Positions 16,905 through 23,871 of a DNA stretch of 64,000 nt are shown one piece after another. Location of the stretch: the NCBI RefSeq assembly GCF_037137055.1, contig NZ_JBBBNY010000002.1, positions 248,001-312,000 on the forward strand. Reading direction: 5' to 3'. The position numbers and the translations under genes are program-made. The stretch's first letter is position 1, and every line of letters starts with the position of its first letter. A model generated the notes under the pieces. The model did no database searches. It saw only the letters and a list, made by a program, of their open reading frames with translations, and was not told where the DNA came from. The stretch is from Frateuria_A yonginensis. Lineage in GTDB: Bacteria > Pseudomonadota > Gammaproteobacteria > Xanthomonadales > Rhodanobacteraceae.

Positions 16905-17485
16905 CGCCAGTCCTCCAGTTGGTCGCGCAGATGATGCATGGCACGCGACAGGTGGGTTTTCACGCTGCCTTCGGAGCAGCCCATGGCCTTGGCCGTGTCG
17001 GCCACGTCCAGGCCTTCGAGCATGCGCAGCAGGAACGCTTCGCGCTGCCGTTGCGGCAGGTTCCGCACGGCCGCGGAGATGTCGTTCCAGGCCTTGCTGT
17101 CCTGCAGCCGCTGCAGCGGGCCGGGCGCGTTGTCGGCGGGCTCCCAGGCAGGCAATTCCTCGCCCTCGTCGTCGCGGCCGCCGAGCCAGCCGACCACGAT
17201 CGAGCGCACCTTGCGCCGCCGCTGCAGGTCGACGATGCGCCGGCGCAGGATGCCCCAGAACAGCGGCGTCCATTCCTGCGCGGGCTTGTCGCCGTAGTGC
17301 TTGACCAGCCGCAGCATGGCGTCCTGCACCGCGTCGAGCGCGTCCTCGCGGTGTCCCAGCTGCAGTTCGGCCAGGCGGAACGCGCGCCGTTCCACGTCGG
17401 CCAGGAACGCGTCCAGCGTGGCCGGCACGGCGCGCGCGTCCGTCGCCAGCAGCTCGCTGTCGAGGGTGCCGGCTAGGCTGTTCAT
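16901..17485 (-). CDS. Sigma-70 family RNA polymerase sigma factor (ECF-like)
   Basis: A 194-residue sigma factor. Region 2 is around LGHREDALDAVQDAMLRLVKHYG and LFWGILRRRIVDLQRRRKVR; region 4 is NLPQRQREAFLLRMLEGLDVADTAKAMGCSEGSVKTHLSRAMHHLRDQL. Between them is a long linker with an acidic GRDDEGEELPAWEPADNAPG stretch. A start 57 bases upstream (MHPIDPRP) is also possible; neither has a clear ribosome site. It leads a cluster with a membrane protein and DUF3106 protein that sits within the split transhydrogenase locus on the opposite strand. Confidence 0.9.
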   Translation of the reverse strand: MNSLAGTLDSELLATDARAVPATLDAFLADVERRAFRLAELQLGHREDALDAVQDAMLRLVKHYGDKPAQEWTPLFWGILRRRIVDLQRRRKVRSIVVGWLGGRDDEGEELPAWEPADNAPGPLQRLQDSKAWNDISAAVRNLPQRQREAFLLRMLEGLDVADTAKAMGCSEGSVKTHLSRAMHHLRDQLEDWR

Positions 17486-17623
17486 GGGGTCGAGATCCGC
17501 GTCATCGGCAGGCAGGCCCGGTCGGGGGTCGATCGGATGCATCAACGCGGCAGGCTCGCACGGGTTGACGCCCGCCCGTATGATGGGTTCCGTCGAACGG
17601 GCGCGCGAACAGGGGATGGGGTC

Positions 17624-17923
17624 ATGCTCGACGGGTTCCTGGCGCTGTACGTGTTCATGCTGGCGGCCTTTACCGGCTACGAGATCATCGCGCGGGTGCC
17701 GGTGATCCTGCACACGCCGCTGATGTCCGGTTCCAACTTCGTTCACGGCATCGTGCTGGTGGGGGCCATGATCGCGCTGGGCCATGCGCAGACGCCGCTG
17801 GAGATCGGCATCGGCTTCGCCGGGGTGCTGCTGGGCGCCGGCAACGCGGCGGGCGGCTACGTGGTCACCGAGCGGATGCTGGAGATGTTCAAGTCCAGCC
17901 GTCCGGGCGGGGAGGCGCGCTGA
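17624..17923 (+). CDS. pntAB: NAD(P) transhydrogenase subunit alpha part 2 (membrane)
   Basis: A 99-residue membrane protein starting MLDGFLALYVFMLAAFTGYEIIARVPVILHTPLMSGSNFVHG, a signature of the PntAB membrane domain, followed by two more helices. It provides part of the proton channel. Its stop codon shares one base with the pntB start (TGATG), so translation is coupled. No pntAA lies directly upstream; the partner gene is 2.1 kb away on the same strand. Confidence 0.94.
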   Translation: MLDGFLALYVFMLAAFTGYEIIARVPVILHTPLMSGSNFVHGIVLVGAMIALGHAQTPLEIGIGFAGVLLGAGNAAGGYVVTERMLEMFKSSRPGGEAR

Positions 17924-19350
17924 TGGCCTGGCTGCCCGGGGCGATCAAGGCCTGCTATTTCCTCGCCGCACTGCTGTTCATCCTCGGACTCAAGCGCATG
18001 AGTTCGCCGCGTACGGCCCGCGGCGGCATCGTCTGGGCCGGCGTGGGCATGGCGCTCGCGGTGGCGGCGACCTTCGCGCTGCCGGGGCTCGCGCATCGGG
18101 GCCCGATGCTCGCGGCGGTACTGCTGGGCACCGCGGTGGCGTGGTGGTCCGGCCGGCGCGTGGCGATGACCGCGATGCCGCAGATGGTGGCGCTCTACAA
18201 CGGCATGGGCGGCGGCGCGGCAGCGGCGATCGGTGGCGCCGAACTGGTGGGCTACGTCGGCACGGCGATCACGCTGCTCGACGGCGGCCGGTTCACCGCC
18301 GACGGCCAGGCACCCGGGACCACGCAGCTCGCGCTGGCCGTGCTGGGGGCGCTGATCGGCGCGGTGAGCTTCTCCGGCTCGCTGGTCGCCTTCGCCAAGC
18401 TGCAGGGCTGGCTGGACCGGCGCTTCGTGTTCCGCGGCCAGCGCGCGCTCAACCTGCTGGTGTTCGCGCTCGCGGTGGCGGCCGGCGTGGCGCTGGCGTC
18501 GGGCCTGCTGGCGCCGGGGCTGATCGCCGGGTTCTTCGCGCTGGCGCTGCTGTTCGGGCTGATGATGACGCTGCCGATCGGCGGCGCCGACATGCCGGTG
18601 GTGATCTCGCTGTACAACGCCTTCACTGGCCTGGCGGTGGCCTTCGAGGGCTTCGTGCTGGGCAACGAGGCGATGATCATCGCCGGCACGGTGGTGGGCG
18701 CGGCGGGCACCCTGCTGACCCAGCTGATGGCGAAGGCGATGAACCGCTCGCTGGGCAACGTGCTGTTCGGCAGTTTCGGGGGTGCCGGCGGCGGCACGCA
18801 GGGGATCGGCGGCGCACAGAAGCCGATCGAGGCCTCCGATGCGGCGGTAATGATGGCCTACGCCGAGCGGGTGGTGATCGTGCCCGGCTACGGCATGGCG
18901 GTGGCGCAGGCGCAGCACAAGGTGTGGGAGTTCGCGCGGTTGCTGATCGACCGTGGCGTGAAGGTGCGCTTCGCGATCCATCCGGTCGCCGGCCGCATGC
19001 CGGGCCACATGAACGTGCTGCTCGCCGAGGCGGGCGTGCCGTACGACCTGATCGCGGACATGGACGAGATCAACCCGGAGTTCCCCGGCACCGACGTGGC
19101 GCTGGTGATCGGCGCCAACGACGTGGTCAATCCGGTGGCCAAGACGGATCCGGCCTCGCCGATCTACGGCATGCCCATCCTCGACGTGGCGGCGGCCAGG
19201 CACGTCGTCGTGGTCAAGCGCGGCAAGGGTACCGGCTTCGCCGGCATCGAGAACGCGCTGTTCTATGCGGACAACGCGCGCATGCTCTACGGCGATGGGC
19301 AGGCGGTGGCGGCGGAACTGGTGGCGGCGCTCAAGGCGCTGGATGCCTGA
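17923..19350 (+). CDS. pntB: NAD(P) transhydrogenase subunit beta
   Basis: A 475-residue PntB. About eight or nine hydrophobic helices occupy the first ~270 residues and include the conserved MPQMVALYNGMGGGAAA and GADMPVVISLYNAFTGLAVAFEGF motifs. The C-terminal NADP(H)-binding domain III has VIVPGYGMAVAQAQHKVWE, the HPVAGRMPGHMNVLLAEAGVPY block and VALVIGANDVVNPVAKTDP. All key motifs are intact. It pairs with PntAB and PntAA to couple proton flow to NADPH formation. Confidence 0.96.
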   Translation: MAWLPGAIKACYFLAALLFILGLKRMSSPRTARGGIVWAGVGMALAVAATFALPGLAHRGPMLAAVLLGTAVAWWSGRRVAMTAMPQMVALYNGMGGGAAAAIGGAELVGYVGTAITLLDGGRFTADGQAPGTTQLALAVLGALIGAVSFSGSLVAFAKLQGWLDRRFVFRGQRALNLLVFALAVAAGVALASGLLAPGLIAGFFALALLFGLMMTLPIGGADMPVVISLYNAFTGLAVAFEGFVLGNEAMIIAGTVVGAAGTLLTQLMAKAMNRSLGNVLFGSFGGAGGGTQGIGGAQKPIEASDAAVMMAYAERVVIVPGYGMAVAQAQHKVWEFARLLIDRGVKVRFAIHPVAGRMPGHMNVLLAEAGVPYDLIADMDEINPEFPGTDVALVIGANDVVNPVAKTDPASPIYGMPILDVAAARHVVVVKRGKGTGFAGIENALFYADNARMLYGDGQAVAAELVAALKALDA

Positions 19351-19384
19351 GCGGGGCGGTGCGGTCAGATCGAGCGTCCAGCGC

Positions 19385-19870
19385 TCACGACTGCGGGCGA
19401 GGCTGCCGCCAGGCGATCCACGCCGCCAGCAGCGCCCCGGCGAACGCGAAGCCGATGTCGGCCGGGCGCAGCGCCAGCCGCGCCAGCGCGAGCAGCATCA
19501 TGGGACCTGCCTCGCGCATGGCATCCAGCAGGCCGATGCCGAGTGTTCCGGCCACGCGCACGGCGGCGGTGAGCATCGCCACGTAGACCCCCGCAAGCAC
19601 GGTGGCGCCGGCGGCGAGTGCGGCGGCCAGGCGGCCGGGAGAACGGATCCACGCGCGCACGGCCAGCCCCAGCAGCCAGCCGGCCGGCAGCGCCAGCGCG
19701 GGCAGCGGCCGTTGCAGCGCCATCGTGGGCAGCATCCACACGGCCCCGGCGGCCAGGCCGAGCATGGCCGTACTGAAGGCGGCGAACAGCGGGGAGATCA
19801 GGCGCACGGGCGGCGACCGCAAGGCAGGTGATCGGGACTCATGCGCTTCCTGGGCGAACGAAACCGACAT
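19385..19870 (-). CDS. Hypothetical integral membrane protein
   Basis: A 161-residue protein with about four membrane helices (around LISPLFAAFSTAMLGLAAGA, LPAGWLLGLAVRAW, ALAAGATVLAGVYVAML and DIGFAFAGALLAAWIAW) and a short polar N-terminus. Start chosen at MSVSFAQEAHES; a later in-frame start is not excluded. It converges on pntB with 34 bases between the stops and diverges from sufT. No family recognised. Confidence 0.65.
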   Translation of the reverse strand: MSVSFAQEAHESRSPALRSPPVRLISPLFAAFSTAMLGLAAGAVWMLPTMALQRPLPALALPAGWLLGLAVRAWIRSPGRLAAALAAGATVLAGVYVAMLTAAVRVAGTLGIGLLDAMREAGPMMLLALARLALRPADIGFAFAGALLAAWIAWRQPRPQS

Positions 19871-20024
19871 GATAACCGGCCGCGTCCGCTGGGACGGCGC
19901 GCACCGTTCCTTGAGAATCGGCCACGCGGGCCTGATCTTGACCGGCGGGGCATGCCGCGGCGCGGCATAATAGAGCGTTCCCCCCGCGGCTCGCCGCGGC
20001 CTCGACGACAGCGGCAGGATCGGC

Positions 20025-20582
20025 ATGAGCGGTTTCAGTCTGAGCAGCGAACCCTTCACCCTGGAGCGCGACTGCGAAGCGGTGATGGTGCCCCAGGGCG
20101 AGACCGTCATGCTGCCGGCCGGGCAGATCGGCTACATCACCCAGGCCCTGGGTGGCAGCTTCACCGTGTACGTCGAAGGGAACCTGTTCCGCGTCGCAGG
20201 AAAAGACGCCGACGCGCTGGGCAAGGAGCCGCCACCGCCGATCGAGCTGGCTGCCGACGCCAGCGACGAGGACGTGGAAAAGCTCGTCTGGCAGCAACTG
20301 CGCACGGTGTTCGATCCGGAGATCCCGATCAACGTGGTCGAGCTGGGGCTCGTGTACGACGTCGCGATCGAGCCGGCCGGCCAGGGCAACCGCAAGGTCT
20401 ACGTCAAGATGACTCTGACCGCGCCCGGGTGCGGCATGGGCGACATTCTCGTGGACGACGTGCGCACCAAGCTGGAGCTGATCCCGACCGTCGCCGAAGC
20501 CGACGTGGATCTCGTGTTCGATCCGCCGTGGAACCATTCGATGATGTCGGACGCGGCGAAGCTCGAAACCGGCATGCTCTGA
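20025..20582 (+). CDS. sufT: SufT-type iron-sulfur cluster assembly protein
   Basis: A 185-residue protein. The C-terminal ~100 residues are a MIP18/DUF59 domain: EKLVWQQLRTVFDPEIPINVVELGLVYDV, with the conserved Cys loop LTAPGCGMGDILVDDV and the end FDPPWNHSMMSDAAK. The N-terminal extension (PQGETVMLPAGQIGYITQALGGSFTVYVEG) is the mark of SufT, which helps maturation of Fe-S proteins. No other suf gene is nearby. It is followed by 433 gene-free bases that hold the regulatory region of the next gene. Confidence 0.92.
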   Translation: MSGFSLSSEPFTLERDCEAVMVPQGETVMLPAGQIGYITQALGGSFTVYVEGNLFRVAGKDADALGKEPPPPIELAADASDEDVEKLVWQQLRTVFDPEIPINVVELGLVYDVAIEPAGQGNRKVYVKMTLTAPGCGMGDILVDDVRTKLELIPTVAEADVDLVFDPPWNHSMMSDAAKLETGML

Positions 20583-20735
20583 TCGCGCGCTCCGCGCGGC
20601 GCAACCTTCTCCCTCCCTGACGAACCCGTGCGCCGTTGCGCGGCGCGCGCGCGTCGTCGCGCGTTGCCGTGACGCGGTTTTCGCGCGCGCGTAACACGCA
20701 CGATCACACATCCGATGCCTAGGAAATTTTCACCC

Positions 20736-20765
20736 TTGACCCCCTCGCAACTTCTTTCTTATCGT
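20736..20765 (+). promoter_or_regulatory. Candidate promoter of the M4 protease gene
   Basis: TTGACC (20736-20741), an 18-base spacer, then TATCGT (20760-20765). The second protease gene has the same arrangement: TTGACC, 18 bases, TATGGT. Both are followed by the 9-mer TCCGTTGGC. If transcription starts near 20772, the leader is about 240 bases. The -10 element is weak, so an activator is possible. Confidence 0.5.
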
Positions 20766-20925
20766 CGACGAATCCGTTGGCGGGGAGGTTGACGGATGGT
20801 CCTGCGGCGGCGCCAGGGGAGTCCCGCGCCGCACTCGCATGATGAGCCCGCGTACTGCCCTCTCAGGGACGAAAAGGGGGAGAAGCAGCGCGTGTCGGTA
20901 TGCAGCCAGGACCGCTAGGCAAGCC

Positions 20926-20986
20926 ACTGGCGCCGTGCCTGCACGGCAACGTTACGCATGGGGTCCGCGCGACCGCATCAGGGTCG
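20926..20986 (+). promoter_or_regulatory. Structured 5' leader element of the M4 protease gene (copy A)
   Basis: Two hairpins flank an invariant core. P1: GCCGTG (20932-20937) pairs with CACGGC (20942-20947). The core ACGCATGGGGTCC (20954-20966) follows after 6 bases. P2: CGACC (20970-20974) pairs with GGTCG (20982-20986) with loop GCATCAG. Copy B in front of the S53 protease gene has the same core and spacing, but its stems differ by compensating changes. It ends 29 bases before the start codon. I do not recognise it as a known riboswitch class. The rest of 20583-20925 holds only the candidate promoter and no gene I can support. Confidence 0.6.
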
Positions 20987-21015
20987 TTCGTCCCCACGAA
21001 TCAGGGAGTACCGAA

Positions 21016-23334
21016 ATGCCCAGCACTATCCGTCTCAAACTTCTGGCAGCGGCGATCGGCATGGCGACCGCGTCGGTCGCGGTCGCCGCCAACACCGAGC
21101 ACGTGCATGTCCAGAACCTCGGCGCGGTGCCGGCCGGCAGTCTCGCGCAGCGCCTGAACCTGGGTGCCGACATGTCGCTGTCCGCACGCAGCACGGCGCA
21201 CCTGCCCAATGGGCGGCAGGTGGTGCGCCAGCAGCAGATGTACCGCGGGGTACCGGTCTACGGCCGCAGCATCGCCGTGGTCCAGGACGCGCAAGGCAAC
21301 GTGCTGCATGCCACCGGCGACGTCATGAAGCTGCCGGCCAACCTGGCCGCGCCGTTGTCGGTGACCCCGCGCCTGAGCGCGGCGCAGGCGATCGACGCGC
21401 TCAAGTCGCACGCGCACACGCTGCTGGCGAATGCGCCGGTCAGCAACCAGAAGGCGGATCTGTTCGTCTACCCGCAGGACAACGGTTCACCGCGTCTGGT
21501 GTACCGCACGTCCTATTTCGTCGGCGGCGACCATCCGAGCCGCCCGACCGCGATCATCGACGCCAACAGCGGCGCCGTGATCAAGAGCTGGGATGGCCTG
21601 ACCGACGCCACCGCCAACGGCCCGGGCGGCAACCAGAAGACCGGCAGGTACTACTACGGCACCGACTACGCGGCGCTGGACGTTACCCAGTCGGGCAGCA
21701 CCTGCTACCTGCAGAACGCCAACGTCAAGACCAACAACCTGCACCAGGGCACCGGCCCGGGCACGCTGGTCAGCTTCACCTGTCCCACCAGCGATACCGA
21801 CGCCATCAACGGCGCGTATTCGCCGGTCAACGACGCGCACCACTTCGGCGGTGTCGTGCACGACATGTACCAGGCCTACACCGGCGCGCCGCCGCTGAAC
21901 ATGCAGCTGGTCATGAACGTGCACTACAAGAGCCAGTACGAGAACGCGTTCTGGAACGGCTCGGCGATGTATTTCGGCGACGGTGCCAGCACGTTCTATC
22001 CGCTGGTCTCGCTGGACGTGACCAGCCACGAGATCAGCCACGGCTACACCGAACAGAACTCCAACCTGGAGTACAGCGGCCAGTCGGGCGGCATGAACGA
22101 GGCGTACTCGGACATCGCCGGCGAGGCGGCCGAGTTCTATGACCGCGGCAGCAACGACTTCCTGGTCGGCCAGGAGATCTTCAAGGCCAGCGGCGCGCTG
22201 CGCTACATGTGCAACCCGCCGCAGGACGGCGGCTCGATCGACAACGCGTCCCAGTACTACAACGGCCTGGACGTGCACTACTCCTCGGGCGTTTACAACA
22301 AGGCGTTCTGCCTGCTCGCCAAGACCACCGGCTGGGACACCAAGAAGGCGTTCCAGGTGTTCGCGCTGGCCAACAAGTCCTACTGGACGGCCACCGAAAC
22401 CTTCAACTCCGGCGCCTGTGGGGTGGAGTCGGCGGCCACCGATCTCGGCTACAGCGCTGCCGACGTCGCGGCCGCCTTCACCCAGGTGGGCGTGACCTGC
22501 CCGAGTGGCGGCGGTGGCGGTGGCGGCGGCACGACCGCGCTGCAGAACGGCGTGCCGGTGAGCGGCGTGTCCGGCGCGGCGGGCGCGGACAACGACTTCA
22601 CCATCCAGGTGCCGGCCGGCGCCACCAACCTGGTGATGTCGATCTCCGGCGGCACCGGCGATGCCGACCTCTACACCAAGTTCGGCTCGGCCCCGACCAC
22701 CAGCAGCTACGATTGCCGCCCCTACCTCACCGGCAACAATGAAAGCTGCTCGGTGTCCGCGCCGCAGGCCGGCACCTACTACATCAAGGTGCACGGTTAC
22801 TCCTCGTACTCCGGCGTGACCGTGAAGGCGTCCTTCAGCACCGGCGGCGGTGGCGGTGGCGGCAGCAGCCAGCTGCTCGGCAACACCGGCTTCGAGACCG
22901 GCTCGGCCGCGCCCTGGAGCGCCAGCTCGGGCGTGATCGACAACAGCAGCAGCGAGCCGGCGCATACCGGTTCGTGGAAGGCCTGGCTGGACGGCTACGG
23001 CAGCAGCCATACCGACACGCTGTCGCAGCAGGTGAGCATCCCGAGCGGCAAGACCTCGGCGACGCTGCAGTACTACCTGCACATCGACACCGCCGAGACG
23101 ACCACCTCGACCGCGTACGACAAGCTGTACGTGCGGGTGTACAACACCTCGGGCACGCTGCTGGGCACGCTGGCGACGTTCTCGAACCTGAACAAGGTCT
23201 CCGGCTATGCCGTGCACACGGCGAACATGTCCAGCTACATCGGGCAGACGGTGGTGCTGAAGTTCACCGGCACCGAGGACTCCTCGCTGCAGACCTCGTT
23301 CGTGCTCGACGACGTCACCCTGACCGTGCAGTAG
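21016..23334 (+). CDS. Secreted M4 family metallopeptidase (vibriolysin-like) with PPC and C-terminal beta-sandwich modules
   Basis: A 772-residue exported preproenzyme. Signal peptide about residues 1-29 (MPSTIRLKLLAAAIGMATAS start); FTP/PepSY-type propeptide to about 190; catalytic M4 domain with zinc site HEISH in VTSHEISHGYTEQN (near 338) and third ligand in GGMNEAYSDIAGE. A glycine linker then leads to a bacterial PPC domain (FTIQVPAGATNLVMSISGG to YYIKVHGYSSYSGVTVKASF), and a second glycine linker to a ~155-residue C-terminal module ending VLDDVTLTV. That last module is identical at DNA level to the one in the S53 protease downstream. The start has AGGGAG 7 bases upstream. It probably degrades extracellular protein. 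Confidence 0.95.
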   Translation: MPSTIRLKLLAAAIGMATASVAVAANTEHVHVQNLGAVPAGSLAQRLNLGADMSLSARSTAHLPNGRQVVRQQQMYRGVPVYGRSIAVVQDAQGNVLHATGDVMKLPANLAAPLSVTPRLSAAQAIDALKSHAHTLLANAPVSNQKADLFVYPQDNGSPRLVYRTSYFVGGDHPSRPTAIIDANSGAVIKSWDGLTDATANGPGGNQKTGRYYYGTDYAALDVTQSGSTCYLQNANVKTNNLHQGTGPGTLVSFTCPTSDTDAINGAYSPVNDAHHFGGVVHDMYQAYTGAPPLNMQLVMNVHYKSQYENAFWNGSAMYFGDGASTFYPLVSLDVTSHEISHGYTEQNSNLEYSGQSGGMNEAYSDIAGEAAEFYDRGSNDFLVGQEIFKASGALRYMCNPPQDGGSIDNASQYYNGLDVHYSSGVYNKAFCLLAKTTGWDTKKAFQVFALANKSYWTATETFNSGACGVESAATDLGYSAADVAAAFTQVGVTCPSGGGGGGGGTTALQNGVPVSGVSGAAGADNDFTIQVPAGATNLVMSISGGTGDADLYTKFGSAPTTSSYDCRPYLTGNNESCSVSAPQAGTYYIKVHGYSSYSGVTVKASFSTGGGGGGGSSQLLGNTGFETGSAAPWSASSGVIDNSSSEPAHTGSWKAWLDGYGSSHTDTLSQQVSIPSGKTSATLQYYLHIDTAETTTSTAYDKLYVRVYNTSGTLLGTLATFSNLNKVSGYAVHTANMSSYIGQTVVLKFTGTEDSSLQTSFVLDDVTLTVQ
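22843..23333 (+). repeat. 491-bp direct repeat, copy 1 (C-terminal module of the M4 protease)
   Basis: Identical base for base, by eye, to 25474-25964, from the GGC-rich linker to the base before the last of the stop codon. The repeat encodes a Gly-rich linker plus a beta-sandwich module starting QLLGNTGFETGSAAPWSASS. The genes end in TAG here and TAA in the other copy, and flanking DNA differs, so the duplication boundary coincides with the module. Confidence 0.93.
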
Positions 23335-23398
23335 GCGAGCGGCAGGGGGCCGTCACCCGGGCGGCCTTCTCCCGGCGGTGCATGCATCGCCCTCGCGA

Positions 23399-23427
23399 CG
23401 CCCGGCACTTCGGTGCCGGGCGTTTTT
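23399..23427 (+). terminator. Intrinsic terminator after the M4 protease gene
   Basis: A perfect 10-bp stem CGCCCGGCAC / GTGCCGGGCG (23399-23408 and 23413-23422) closed by a TTCG tetraloop and followed directly by TTTTT. A strong intrinsic terminator. The following stretch to 23640 holds an unusually AT-rich island (about 23505-23635) and no gene. Confidence 0.93.
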
Positions 23428-23611
23428 GCGTCTACGGCATGTATCTGCAGGCCACCGCTCCGGCGCTGCATGTGCCCTGAAAGGCTCCGCGGGTGCGCCG
23501 CTCCGGCGATTTACATTTGTCTGTGGATATTCACGCAATTATTTGCACAGATAATCAGCAAGTAAATACGATTTTAATGACCGCGAGATGAATTTCTTGG
23601 ATTAATTCCAA

Positions 23612-23641
23612 TTGACCGCGTGATAATCGCGAACCTATGGT
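23612..23641 (+). promoter_or_regulatory. Candidate promoter of the S53 protease gene
   Basis: TTGACC (23612-23617), 18-base spacer, TATGGT (23636-23641), inside an AT-rich island that stands out from the GC-rich surroundings. The TCCGTTGGC 9-mer begins at 23642. The layout parallels the promoter at 20736-20765. The predicted leader of about 225 bases contains the structured element at 23779-23843. Confidence 0.5.
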
Positions 23642-23778
23642 TCCGTTGGCCGGCGAAGAATCGCCGGTGTTCCCGCCTGGCGCCTGCGAGGGGGCGGCGC
23701 CAGCCCCGGACAACGACGCGGTACGCCTGCCGACGGAGCGGCTGGCGGCTGTCCGGCGCGGCGGAACGGGGGTAACTC

Positions 23779-23843
23779 AATGGAGCCGCATTGCTGCGGC
23801 ATTGGCACGCATGGGGTCCAAACGGCCGCATCGAGGTCGTTTG
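23779..23843 (+). promoter_or_regulatory. Structured 5' leader element of the S53 protease gene (copy B)
   Basis: P1: GCCGCA (23785-23790) pairs with TGCGGC (23795-23800), loop TTGC. After 6 bases comes the core ACGCATGGGGTCC (23807-23819). P2: CAAACGGCC (23819-23827) pairs with GGTCGTTTG (23835-23843), including one G-U pair; the loop GCATCGA shares GCATC with copy A. Distance from core to start codon is 65 bases here and 62 in copy A. The gene-free stretch 23335-23871 otherwise holds the terminator and promoter listed separately. Confidence 0.6.
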
Positions 23844-23871
23844 CGCCCTGAAAAACCTATCGGGGATTTAC

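Noticed and set aside
20880..21015. Known cyclic-di-GMP-I or cobalamin riboswitch in the M4 protease leader
   Set aside because: Parts look suggestive (ACGCA, GCCACTGG, AGCCAGGA), but the conserved cyclic-di-GMP receptor loop is absent, and the cobalamin-like pieces are in the wrong order and missing from the second leader.
23519..23538. CRP/Clp-type operator (TGTGG, ATAT, TCACG) in the AT-rich island upstream of the S53 protease
   Set aside because: The half sites are separated by 4 bases rather than the usual 6 and one base in each half is off consensus, so I do not call it.
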